From Paraburkholderia sacchari (lineage in GTDB: Bacteria > Pseudomonadota > Gammaproteobacteria > Burkholderiales > Burkholderiaceae), in the NCBI RefSeq assembly GCF_000785435.2, contig NZ_JTDB02000004.1:248001-312000 (forward strand): a DNA stretch of 64,000 nt. Reading direction: 5' to 3'. The notes under the pieces were generated by a model. It saw only the letters and a list, made by a program, of their open reading frames with translations. It ran no database searches and was not told the DNA's origin. Below are positions 1-7,623 of this stretch, piece after piece (the first letter of the stretch is position 1; each line of letters opens with the position of its first letter). The position numbers and the translations under genes were made by a program.

Positions 1-273
1 ACGCATGTGAATTTTCAGCGTGTGCCGACCGTGGATACGTCCAATCCGTTCACGGCGCGCGATATTCCGAGCGCCGACGAAAGCTTTGTGGTGATCCGCT
101 TCGCCAATCCGCGGGGGATCGATTTTCCCTATCTGCTGACGATGCTGCAGGACTCGTTCATGAGCCGGCCCAACGTGATTGTGGTGCCGGGCGGCAAGAT
201 GGGGCTCGCGATGCAACTGATCTTTACGCCGATGATCCTCAAGATGATCGATCGGCAACAACGCGCGGCCTGA
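1..273 (+). CDS. C-terminal part of an unrecognised protein (5' end outside window)
   Basis: The reading frame is open from the first base and stops at 271-273, so about 90 C-terminal residues are visible and the true start lies upstream. An internal GTG at position 7 is not convincing because the frame continues before it and no ribosome site can be judged. The segment ends in a basic tail after alternating hydrophobic stretches (FPYLLTMLQDSF, GLAMQLIFTPMILKMI). I do not recognise the family and see no catalytic motif. The HAD-like gene begins 43 bases downstream on the same strand, so the two may be co-transcribed. Confidence 0.6.
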   Translation, partial: THVNFQRVPTVDTSNPFTARDIPSADESFVVIRFANPRGIDFPYLLTMLQDSFMSRPNVIVVPGGKMGLAMQLIFTPMILKMIDRQQRAA

Positions 274-316
274 GGGCCTAAGGGACTGACGGCGCGCCTA
301 ACAACAGGAGACTTTC

Positions 317-892
317 ATGCAAGTCATGTCGCGCAAACTGCCCATCGACGCTGTCCTTTTCGATCTTGCCAGCACCTTGCACGGCAAGCGCATCGGCGGC
401 CATTTCGCCGAGCTTTTTCCCGATGTCGAGGTCGCGCTGGATGGCTTGCGGCGGATGGGACTGAAGCTAGGCGTCGTGACCGACAAGGCGATGGAGGCGG
501 TCGAGCCCATGTTGCAGCAATTTGGTTTGTCGATGTGGTTCGATATTGTCGTGGATGGCTGCGCCGTCACGCAGCGCAAACCGCATCCGGCGCCGCTGTT
601 GCATGCCTGCGAGGCGCTGGCGGTACAGCCTGCTCATGCGCTATATGTGGGCGATTCCACAAACGATGCGCTGGCCGCGCAGGCCGCCGGGATGCAGATG
701 ATCCGGGTGAGCTATGCGGAGGGGGCGGCTCGTTCTGGTGGCGGCGAGCAGGCAGATTTGCCTTGCCTGCGAGTGATCGATTCGCTTGGCGAGTTGCTGG
801 AGTTGATTGGGAGTCCGCAGCAGGCCAAACGCACCAGGCGCGTGGTGCAGGCCGGCTATCGGCATGATGATTGGGCCGGGTTGTATATCTGA
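317..892 (+). CDS. Degenerate HAD-superfamily (Gph-like) protein, cap missing
   Basis: A 191-residue protein with the HAD phosphatase core. Motif I is at residues 11-17 (VLFDLASTL), motif II is the Thr of GVVTDK, motif III the Lys of QRKPHP, and motif IV is VGDSTND. Two things are odd. The second motif I aspartate, normally the general acid/base of DxDGTL, is alanine here. The helical cap that usually follows motif I in phosphoglycolate-phosphatase-like proteins is almost absent, since residues run from motif I into the motif II helix within about 30 positions. The nucleophile Asp is present. It may be a weak or non-catalytic relative rather than an active phosphatase. AGGAGA lies 5 bases before ATG 317. 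Confidence 0.75.
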   Translation: MQVMSRKLPIDAVLFDLASTLHGKRIGGHFAELFPDVEVALDGLRRMGLKLGVVTDKAMEAVEPMLQQFGLSMWFDIVVDGCAVTQRKPHPAPLLHACEALAVQPAHALYVGDSTNDALAAQAAGMQMIRVSYAEGAARSGGGEQADLPCLRVIDSLGELLELIGSPQQAKRTRRVVQAGYRHDDWAGLYI

Positions 893-900
893 GTTTTGTC

Positions 901-938
901 GCGTTTCCTTGTAGTCCGATACGAATACAAGGAAACGC
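901..938. repeat. 13-bp inverted repeat between convergent genes
   Basis: GCGTTTCCTTGTA (901-913) and TACAAGGAAACGC (926-938) pair perfectly around a 12-base loop. It sits between the 3' ends of the HAD-like gene and the leftward sigma-54 activator, where a bidirectional terminator is expected. Neither flank has a real T-run, so termination is inferred from position only. Confidence 0.55.
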
Positions 939-942
939 CACA

Positions 943-3036
943 TCATCGCTTGATGCGGACGCGCCGCATTTTCCGGTACAAGGTGTTGCGCGTGACACCC
1001 AGCGCATTGGCGACTTCGCTGACATTCCAGCGATGCGTGTCCAGCAACCCCATGAGCGCATCGCGCTCCGCCTGCAAGATGGCGTTGAGCGGCTCGCAGC
1101 CTTCATCGCCGTCGTCGCTCTGGTCGATGTTCCCGTCGCAATCCGATGCCGTGGCAAGCGGCGCGTAACCGCTTGCATACCCGCTTGCATCGCCCCTCTG
1201 CATGGCGGGCAGCGACGCCCCCCTCACCAGCTCCGCGGGCAGATGCGCGGCGGTCAGCTCCGGCCCCTCGCACAGCGCGGCGGCGGTGCGAAGCACATTG
1301 CGCAGTTGGCGCACGTTGCCGGGCCACGCGCTCGCAAGCAGGATCCGCCGGGCGTCCCGGCCCAGCATCGGCGGTACTTCGTTATCCTGCTCAAGCAGAT
1401 GAAGGATCAATTCGAGCTTGTCTTCGCGATCGCGCAGCGGCGGCACGCTCACCGCCACGCCGTTCAGCCGGTAATAGAGGTCTTCGCGAAACTGCCCGCT
1501 GGCAACAAGCGCGGCAAGGTCGCGATGGCTCGCGCTGATGAGCTGGAAATCGACCTTGATGGCGGACTCGGAGCCCAGCGGCGTCACTTCGCGCTCTTCG
1601 AGCACGCGCAGCAGCCGCGCCTGCAGGGCGAGCGGCATGTCGCCGATCTCGTCGAGAAAGAGCGTGCCGCCGTTGGCCTGCAGGACCTTGCCGCGCCGTC
1701 CCTCGCGCTGCGCGCCCGTGAACGCGCCCGCGCGATAGCCAAACAATTCGCTCTCGATCAGATGCTCGGGCAACGATGCACAGTTGATCGCGACGAACGG
1801 CCCATCGCGGCGTGCGCTGGCCGCGTGCAGCGCGTTGGCGAAGACGTCCTTGCCGGAGCCCGTCTCGCCGCGCACGAGCACGGCGATGCCGCGATCGATC
1901 ACGCGTTCGCCAAGGCGCAACTGGCTCGCGAGATGCGCGTCGCCAAACTCCACGCGCGGGCCGCACGATGCGCGACCGGGGTGGCGTGCGGGGGCGCGTC
2001 GCGGCACCGCCGCTTCGCTCTCGTGCGGCTTTTGGGAATCTTGTGCGGCGACGGGCTGCGCTGTGGTCCGGCCGATGTTCGCCGCGGTTTGCTTGAGCGG
2101 CGCTTGCGCGACCGCGAAGAAGCGGTTCGGCGCATGGGCGCGATACAGCGCAACGGGGTGAAACGAGCTCTGCACACTGCGCGCGACGAGGTCGGCGAGC
2201 GTGGCGTTGAAGAGATCGGTGATGCGTTTGCCGGCAATCTCGGCCAGCGTGCCGAAGCCAAGCTGGAACAGCGCGCTGCGGTTCGCGCCGAGCACGAGGC
2301 CGCTCTCGTCGATCGTGAGTTTGCCGGCATGCAGCGTATTCACGAATTCCGGGCGGCTATGAAAATGCACCATGTGCGCCTGGGTGTGGCGCGCGTCGAG
2401 TAAACGGTTTTCGATCATCTGCCGCGACATGCCCACGAGCACGAGTGAATGTTGTTGTTGCAACTGGGAGCGGCTCGTCACGTCGAGCACGCCCGCGAGC
2501 GCGCCGCGCTCGTCGAATACCGGTGCGGCCGAGCAGGTGAGGGCGGCATAGCGTGAGAAAAAATGCTCGTGCTGGCGCACGGCGAGCGCTTCGCCTTCGG
2601 CAAGGCAGGTGCCCATGCCGTTGGTGCCCGCCTCGCGCTCGTTCCAGACCGCGCCCACGCAAAAGCCCCAGTCTTCCACTTGCTCCGCGAAGCTCGCCGA
2701 GGACACCAGATGCAGGATCACGCCGTCCGCGTCGCTCAGCACGACCGCGAGATCGGCGTCGCCCAGTTGCTGATAGAGCGTTGTCATTTCGAGCTTCGCG
2801 CAGCCGATCAGATCGGCGAGGCGCTCGCGGCGCTGCGCGAGTTCGGCGCTCGTGAGCACGGGCGGCGGGCGGCACGCGTCGGGGTCGAGGCCGTAGTCGT
2901 TCAGGCAGCGCGTCCACGAGCGTACGATGGCCGCGCCCGGCTCGTAGTGTCCGAGCCGCTGGCGCAATACGCCGTCGACGCCGCTCGCGCGGGCCGGCCG
3001 CTCAATGCATTCCTCGGCATATTGGGTTGACTGCAT
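943..3036 (-). CDS. AcoR-like sigma-54-dependent transcriptional activator
   Basis: A 697-residue activator that would open sigma-54 promoters with an AAA+ ATPase. Order: N-terminal GAF-type sensor (roughly 80-230, with the GTNGMGTCLAEGEA stretch typical of the AcoR group), a PAS-like domain (about 240-330), the AAA+ domain (about 375-600) with Walker A GETGSGKD, the sigma-54-contacting GAFTGA loop and the LFLDEIGD Walker B, and a Fis-type helix-turn-helix in the last 45 residues. ATG 3036 is chosen because it begins the conserved N-terminus and has GGAG about 10 bases upstream; the longer reading frame runs into an intergenic region. There is no phospho-acceptor receiver, so it is probably controlled by a small ligand. 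It lies beside the TMA genes, but I found no -24/-12 promoter there, so its target is unknown. Confidence 0.9.
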   Translation of the reverse strand: MQSTQYAEECIERPARASGVDGVLRQRLGHYEPGAAIVRSWTRCLNDYGLDPDACRPPPVLTSAELAQRRERLADLIGCAKLEMTTLYQQLGDADLAVVLSDADGVILHLVSSASFAEQVEDWGFCVGAVWNEREAGTNGMGTCLAEGEALAVRQHEHFFSRYAALTCSAAPVFDERGALAGVLDVTSRSQLQQQHSLVLVGMSRQMIENRLLDARHTQAHMVHFHSRPEFVNTLHAGKLTIDESGLVLGANRSALFQLGFGTLAEIAGKRITDLFNATLADLVARSVQSSFHPVALYRAHAPNRFFAVAQAPLKQTAANIGRTTAQPVAAQDSQKPHESEAAVPRRAPARHPGRASCGPRVEFGDAHLASQLRLGERVIDRGIAVLVRGETGSGKDVFANALHAASARRDGPFVAINCASLPEHLIESELFGYRAGAFTGAQREGRRGKVLQANGGTLFLDEIGDMPLALQARLLRVLEEREVTPLGSESAIKVDFQLISASHRDLAALVASGQFREDLYYRLNGVAVSVPPLRDREDKLELILHLLEQDNEVPPMLGRDARRILLASAWPGNVRQLRNVLRTAAALCEGPELTAAHLPAELVRGASLPAMQRGDASGYASGYAPLATASDCDGNIDQSDDGDEGCEPLNAILQAERDALMGLLDTHRWNVSEVANALGVTRNTLYRKMRRVRIKR

Positions 3037-3129
3037 GACACGTGTCTCCGGAGTCTCCGACTGCCAATAGTGGGCGCATCGGCTGGCGCATCGCTCGTGA
3101 ACGGCGGTGCTGCTGCCAGCCTGAGTCCA

Positions 3130-3158
3130 ATTATTTGCACTCAAATTTCCGGTGACAA
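3130..3158 (-). promoter_or_regulatory. Candidate sigma-70 promoter of the AcoR-like gene
   Basis: On the minus strand a -35 TTGTCA (3158-3153) and a -10 AATAAT (3135-3130) are 17 bases apart. Transcription would begin near 3123, about 90 bases before ATG 3036. The 7-2-7 inverted repeat at 3174-3189 would be centred near -59, a normal place for an activator of this type. Confidence 0.55.
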
Positions 3159-3173
3159 TTCGCCTTATGGGGC

Positions 3174-3189
3174 TACCCCCTTGTGGGTA
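3174..3189. promoter_or_regulatory. NarL-like 7-2-7 inverted repeat (putative response-regulator site)
   Basis: The sequence is TACCCCC-TT-GTGGGTA, extended to CTAC...GTAG by the flanking bases. The two heptamers face each other with a 2-base gap, the layout known for NarL dimers binding TACYYMT-type heptamers. The same box recurs at 13534-13549 and, as half-sites, at 13712 and 18457. It lies between the 3' end of the first NarL-type regulator gene and the AcoR-like gene. Confidence 0.6.
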
Positions 3190-3211
3190 GGGGCATGTCA
3201 CCCGGCCGAAC

Positions 3212-3237
3212 CGGAGTCCGTCGCGCGACGGACTCCG
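3212..3237. repeat. Perfect 26-bp palindrome after the response-regulator gene
   Basis: CGGAGTCCGTCGC (3212-3224) is followed directly by its reverse complement (3225-3237). It starts 9 bases beyond the stop of the leftward response regulator. It would form a strong hairpin in that mRNA, but no T-run follows, so it may protect the 3' end or terminate imperfectly. Confidence 0.6.
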
Positions 3238-3245
3238 CTGCGGTC

Positions 3246-3890
3246 TCAGCGCTCGCGCGAGCCCTGCTCGTGGCGCCACACCACGGCTTCGAGCCGCGAA
3301 TGCAGGTCGAGCTTGCGCAGCACGTGCTTCACATGGACCTTCACGGTACCCACGCTGATGCCGAGCTTGCGCGCGATGACCTTGTTGCACATACCTTCGA
3401 CGAGGTAGTCGAGCACCTCGACTTCGCGCGCGGTGAGGTCCGACTGCACGGGCGCCATGCGCTGGCCGCCCGAGAGGGCCTGCACGAGACTGCCCGTGAC
3501 CGCATCGCTGAGCACGGCCGCGCCCGCCAATGCTTTCTGCAACGTTGCACAGAGATCCTCGGGGTCCATGTCCTTGAGCAGATAGCCGTGAGCGCCCGCG
3601 CGCAGCGCGGCAACCACGTCGCGTTCGTGATCCGAGACGGTCAGCATGATGAAGCGCGCGTTCACGCCGGCATCACGCATCAATTGAAGGGTCTCGATGC
3701 CGCTCACTTCCGGCATGTTCAGGTCGATCAGCACGATCTCGGGCTTCAGGCGCGCGGCCATCTCTACGCCTTCGCGGCCCGAGGCGGCTTCGCCTGCGAT
3801 CGAGAACAGCGGATTCATCTGGATGAGCTGCGCGACGCCTTTGCGAAAGAGTGCATGGTCGTCGATCAGCAAAACGGAATGGGGGGGCAT
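3246..3890 (-). CDS. NarL/FixJ-type two-component response regulator (copy 1)
   Basis: A 214-residue protein: receiver domain (about 5-120) with the acidic pair DD in LLIDDH, phospho-acceptor Asp in VLIDLNMPE, and the LTVSD and LLKDMD elements of switch and dimer surfaces, followed by a LuxR-type helix-turn-helix (about 150-212, LTAREVEVLDYLVEGMCNKVIARKLGI). It is closely similar along its whole length to the regulator at 18556-19215, pointing to a duplication. No kinase gene adjoins it; the only candidate partner in the window is at 19243-21027. AAGGAA lies 7 bases before ATG 3890. It is oriented with the TMA operon but separated from it by a terminator. Confidence 0.95.
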   Translation of the reverse strand: MPPHSVLLIDDHALFRKGVAQLIQMNPLFSIAGEAASGREGVEMAARLKPEIVLIDLNMPEVSGIETLQLMRDAGVNARFIMLTVSDHERDVVAALRAGAHGYLLKDMDPEDLCATLQKALAGAAVLSDAVTGSLVQALSGGQRMAPVQSDLTAREVEVLDYLVEGMCNKVIARKLGISVGTVKVHVKHVLRKLDLHSRLEAVVWRHEQGSRER

Positions 3891-4066
3891 GACATTTCCT
3901 TGGCGCGTTAACCAGACTGCCTGTCTCTACTGGAACGGCGTGATCCGCGTTTTGCCACGCATGCTTGTGTCATTGCATAGGCACAGCGGGCGCAGCAACC
4001 GGATTTTTTCTTGATTAGAGGTTCAAGTCTACGCGTGGAATCCCGATGGACAATATTCACCATAAG

Positions 4067-4099
4067 AAAAAAAACGGGCCGGTCATGGCGAACCGGCCC
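4067..4099 (-). terminator. Intrinsic terminator of the TMADH-ETF operon
   Basis: Read on the minus strand, GGGCCGGT (4099-4092), an 8-base loop, ACCGGCCC (4083-4076), one G, then eight T (4074-4067). It begins 37 bases past the etfA stop and separates the operon from the response regulator. Confidence 0.9.
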
Positions 4100-4136
4100 A
4101 AATCTCTTCTCACTACCCCGCAAAACTCAGTAACGC

Positions 4137-5096
4137 CTAAAAGTGACTGCGTAATTCCTCAGCGATGTCGAAGATGTCGCCCACGATGCCGTAGCGCGCG
4201 ATCGTGAAGATCGAGGCTTCGGGATCGGTGTTCACGGCAATGATGTTGTCCACGTGCTTCATGCCGGCCATGTGCTGCACCGAGCCCGAGATGCCCATCG
4301 CGATGTACATCTTGCAGGCCGCTGCGGTCTTGCCGGACTGGCCCACCTGGTGCGCTTTGGGCAGCCAGCCCGAGTCGGCGATCGGGCGCGAGCAGCCGAG
4401 CGTGGCGCCCACGGTCTCCGCAAGCTCGCGGAATTGCTCGACGTGGGTTTCCTCGCCAATGCCCCGGCCGACCGAGAGGATGAATTCCGCGCCCGGAATG
4501 TCGACGTCGCCGCTCGCCGCCGGTTCCTCGAACGCCAGGTGCGTGCTGCGCGGCGCGAGCGCCGGCGCCGCGAACGTGCTCACGGTCGGGCTGCCGGCGG
4601 CGTCGGGCGCTTTGAACGCGCCGGGGCGCAGGGTCACGAGCGCCGTTTCCTTGCCCGGAAACTCGATCTCCATGTTGACCTTCTGCCCGTAGCCCGAGCG
4701 CGTCGCGAGCCAGTCCGAGCCGTCGCGCGCGAGCCCGAACGCGTCGGTCGTGAATCCGTAGTTGCCCTTGGCCGCGAGCGGGGCCGCGTAGCCTAGCGTG
4801 TCGATCGTATGAGGAAGCAGAACGAGCGAGGGTTTGCGCGCCTCGATGATTGCGCGGGCAACGTTTTCGTAGACCTCCGGATCGAAGGCGTCGCTGCTCG
4901 TCTGCACGGTGACGATTTCGTCGACGCCCGCGAGCTTGAGGCTTTCCACCCAGGCATCGGGTTGCGCGCCCAGCACGGCGACCGTGACGGTTTCGCCGCT
5001 CGCTTCCTTCGCCTGCGCGGCCGCGCCCAGCACTTCAAGACTGACCGGGCGCAGTTGCCCTTGACGGTGTTCCACCAGAACCAGAATGCCGCTCAT
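4137..5096 (-). CDS. etfA: Electron transfer flavoprotein, alpha subunit
   Basis: A 319-residue EtfA, the length of the methylotroph ETF that serves TMADH. The N-terminal half is the ETF alpha/beta fold; the C-terminal half is the FAD domain, with the family stretch from VGRGIG through SRPIADSGWLP to GQSGKTAAACKMYIAMGISGS-type residues and the closing NTDPEASIF element. With EtfB it would carry single electrons from TMADH to a membrane acceptor. The start overlaps the etfB stop by four bases (ATGA), so the two are translationally coupled. It is the last gene of the operon, directly before the terminator. EtfA is confident; the TMADH link is inferred from context and from EtfB. Confidence 0.96.
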   Translation of the reverse strand: MSGILVLVEHRQGQLRPVSLEVLGAAAQAKEASGETVTVAVLGAQPDAWVESLKLAGVDEIVTVQTSSDAFDPEVYENVARAIIEARKPSLVLLPHTIDTLGYAAPLAAKGNYGFTTDAFGLARDGSDWLATRSGYGQKVNMEIEFPGKETALVTLRPGAFKAPDAAGSPTVSTFAAPALAPRSTHLAFEEPAASGDVDIPGAEFILSVGRGIGEETHVEQFRELAETVGATLGCSRPIADSGWLPKAHQVGQSGKTAAACKMYIAMGISGSVQHMAGMKHVDNIIAVNTDPEASIFTIARYGIVGDIFDIAEELRSHF

Positions 5097-5893
5097 TTCG
5101 CTTCTCCCCTGAATTCCTTGATCAGACCCGCAAGGCGCGCTGCCTGCTCGGCGGGCGTGCCCTCGATCATTTGCGCGCGGCCCGTGGCCGGCACGTAGAC
5201 GCGCCGGATCCGCGAGAGCGAGCCCGCCGCGCCGGTTTCACCGGCGGCAAGGCCGAGTTCGTCCGGCGTGAGCGTTTCGATGGGCCGTTGCGCGGCCTGT
5301 TTGATGCCGCGCAGCGAGGCATAGCGCGGCGTGTTGATGCCGAGCTGGATGGTCAGCACGGCGGGGCACTGCACTTCGACGGTGGCGTATGCGCCGCCTT
5401 CGAGTTCGCGGCGCGCGGTGGCCGTCTTCGCGCCGGGCGCGTAATCGAGCCCCGCCACGACCGCCGCGTGAGGCCAGTCGATCAGGCCCGCGAGCGCCAT
5501 GCCGGTCACGCCATAGGCGTGATCGGAAGCCTGCACGCCCGCGAAGATCATGTCCGGCGCTTCCTTGCGCGCGAGCGCGGCCAGCACCCGGGCGATGGCG
5601 ACCGGGTCGGCGTCTTCGAGTTCGTCGCTCCAGATGCGCACCGCGCGGTCCGCGCCTTTTGCGAGGCACTTGCGCAGTTCTTCATCGGCGCTATCGGGGC
5701 CGACCGTGGCCACCACGATCTCGATGTCGCCGTTTGCGCCTTCCTTCAGGCGCATCGCTTCTTCCAGTGCGTAGTGGTCCCACTCGTTCAGGTCGAAGAC
5801 GTGAAAATCGGCGCTGACGTCGCGGCCGTCGTCGTTCAGCTCGAAGTCTTCATCGAGCGAAGCGACCTGCTTGATTGTGACTAGTATTTTCAT
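5093..5893 (-). CDS. etfB: Electron transfer flavoprotein, beta subunit
   Basis: A 266-residue EtfB that binds AMP and forms the mobile-domain contact of ETF. The beginning MKILVTIKQVASLDEDFELN and later runs such as LRKCLAKGADRAVR, PAVLTIQLGIN and PRYASLRGIKQA match, as I remember it, the Methylophilus W3A1 ETF that accepts electrons from TMADH much better than housekeeping EtfB. Such a match to the specialised partner independently supports the TMADH call at 10030-12222. Its start overlaps the stop of the leucine-rich-repeat-variant gene by four bases (ATGA). An alignment with Methylophilus and Paracoccus EtfB would settle the subgroup. Confidence 0.96.
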   Translation of the reverse strand: MKILVTIKQVASLDEDFELNDDGRDVSADFHVFDLNEWDHYALEEAMRLKEGANGDIEIVVATVGPDSADEELRKCLAKGADRAVRIWSDELEDADPVAIARVLAALARKEAPDMIFAGVQASDHAYGVTGMALAGLIDWPHAAVVAGLDYAPGAKTATARRELEGGAYATVEVQCPAVLTIQLGINTPRYASLRGIKQAAQRPIETLTPDELGLAAGETGAAGSLSRIRRVYVPATGRAQMIEGTPAEQAARLAGLIKEFRGEAK

Positions 5894-7569
5894 CTTGACT
5901 CCATGGTGTTCGTCGGACAGGGCGAAACGTGTTGCACGTCGCTTTCGTGTTGCTCGTGTTGCATTGCATCGTCATCCAGCGGATGGGGGGAAACGGCAGC
6001 GGGCTGCGGCGCGGCGGCGCTAGACGCGAGCGGACCGAGCGCGCGCCCGAAATGGCCGAACAGGCGCGCCCGGACCTCGCGGTCGGGGTCGAACCGCATG
6101 CGCCAGCGGTCGGCGTCCGTGAGGTTCGGATGCTCGAACACCAGCACGCGGTGCAGCGGGTAGGGCTCGTGGCGCAGTTGCAGCAACACGCGCCGCGAGG
6201 CCTCGCGATTCAGGATCACGCCGCGGCGCACGTCCGCCACCGGATGGGCGGCGAGCCGTGCGAGCTGCGCCTGCGGGGTCGCGTGGTGGCGTGCGATGCC
6301 GGAGAGCACGTCGACGTCTTCGTCGGCAGCGAGGCGCCGCAGCAGCGCGCCCGGCAGGTCCTCGCGCAGCGCGACGCCCGCGCGGACCCACGCCACCGGA
6401 TCGGCGGCAAGCTGCGCGACGAGGCGCGCGGGGCAGTCCGGGTGGCGCGCCACCGCGCGGCGCACTTCCGGCTCGCCGTCGTTCACGAGCCGCTCGAGCC
6501 ACTCGGCCGGGCAGGCCGGGTTGCGCGCGAGCGTGCGGCGCACCCAGGGATCGTCGTTGCCGATCAGCCACTCGACGACCTTGAGCGGCAGATCGCGGCG
6601 CGTGGCCACCACGCGGCGCACGATGGCTTGCGCGTCGAAGCACAGGCCGATCAGCGCGCCAGCGGGCGTGTTCGCATTGAGCGCAGCGGCGCGGCGCACG
6701 CCGGGATCTTCGTCGCGGGCGAGCTGCGCGAGGATCGCGGCGGGCGCGCGGGTCTGGAGCGCGAGGCTGCGCCGCTCGGCCGACGATGAGGGCAGCGTGT
6801 GAAGCAGCGAATCGGGGCAGCACGGATGGCGCAGCACCTGGGCGCGCACCGCGCCCGTGTGCGTGCTCCTCCAGAGTTGCAGCAGCGTTTGCGGATCGGT
6901 CGCGAGATGGATCGCGAGCAGGCGCTGCAGCACGGCGATGCCGCGCTGCTCGACGAGCGTGAGCAGTTCCGAGGGCACGCCGACGTTCTCGCACAGCGCG
7001 CGCAGCACCTCGATGTCCTCGCTTTGCGCGGCGAGCGTGGCAAGCAACGCATGCGGCGCTTTCGCGTGCCGGGCGAGCAGGCAGGCGAGGCGCCGGGCCG
7101 GCGCTTCGTGTTCGTCGACGAAAAGCGCGAGTGCGTCGCCGGGTGTGGCGGGGTTTCTCGCGAGGCGCATTTTCAGCGTCTCGTCGTGGTTCGCCGCCGC
7201 GAGCCGCGCAAGCTCGGCGAGCACCGCGCCGTGGGCGAACGCGCAGGCCGCAAGGGCGAGGCAGTCGCGCCGCGCCACGAAGAGCCGCGCGCCGAGGCGC
7301 TCGCGGTCCGCGTCATCCGCGTGCGGGTAGAGCGCGGCGGCAGCGTAGATGTCGTCGGCGGCCAGCGCGAGCTCGACCAGCTCGCGCCAGTGCCGGCGCA
7401 TCGTCGGCGTGCGGGCTCGCCGCTGCCTCGCGCGCTTTTCGGCCATGGCGGGCATGGCGCGCTGTTCGGGCACCTCGTGCTTTTCGGGCATCGCGTGCGT
7501 GCCGTGCCGCGCGTGCCTGCCGTGCATTGCGTGCGCGCGGTCTTGCGAAGTGGCGGAGCTGGGCGTCAT
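5890..7569 (-). CDS. Leucine-rich repeat variant (LRV)-like repeat protein in the TMADH operon
   Basis: A 559-residue protein of tandem helical repeats of about 24 residues, of the type VRRAVARHPDCPARLVAQLA and VRRTLARNPACPAEWLERLV, spanning roughly residues 110-500. This is the LRV pattern first described in an Azotobacter protein. That protein carries an N-terminal 4Fe-4S cluster; here I see no cysteine cluster, and the N-terminus is rich in His, Met and Arg (HAMHGRHARHGTHAMPEKHE), with another His-rich tail. ATG 7569 is chosen over an in-frame TTG at 7578 because AAGGA lies 9 bases before the ATG. It is coupled to etfB by a 4-base overlap. The job is unknown; a scaffold or maturation factor for the flavin/Fe-S proteins is only a guess. 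Confidence 0.85.
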   Translation of the reverse strand: MTPSSATSQDRAHAMHGRHARHGTHAMPEKHEVPEQRAMPAMAEKRARQRRARTPTMRRHWRELVELALAADDIYAAAALYPHADDADRERLGARLFVARRDCLALAACAFAHGAVLAELARLAAANHDETLKMRLARNPATPGDALALFVDEHEAPARRLACLLARHAKAPHALLATLAAQSEDIEVLRALCENVGVPSELLTLVEQRGIAVLQRLLAIHLATDPQTLLQLWRSTHTGAVRAQVLRHPCCPDSLLHTLPSSSAERRSLALQTRAPAAILAQLARDEDPGVRRAAALNANTPAGALIGLCFDAQAIVRRVVATRRDLPLKVVEWLIGNDDPWVRRTLARNPACPAEWLERLVNDGEPEVRRAVARHPDCPARLVAQLAADPVAWVRAGVALREDLPGALLRRLAADEDVDVLSGIARHHATPQAQLARLAAHPVADVRRGVILNREASRRVLLQLRHEPYPLHRVLVFEHPNLTDADRWRMRFDPDREVRARLFGHFGRALGPLASSAAAPQPAAVSPHPLDDDAMQHEQHESDVQHVSPCPTNTMESR

Positions 7570-7623
7570 CTCGGGCAATCCTTGCCGGGGCTCAGTCAGG
7601 GCTCGGTTAGGTTCAGGCCGCGT

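Noticed and set aside
871..2403. 510-codon plus-strand frame opposite the sigma-54 activator
   Set aside because: A typical antisense open frame in GC-rich DNA, Arg/Ala/His-rich, without motifs.
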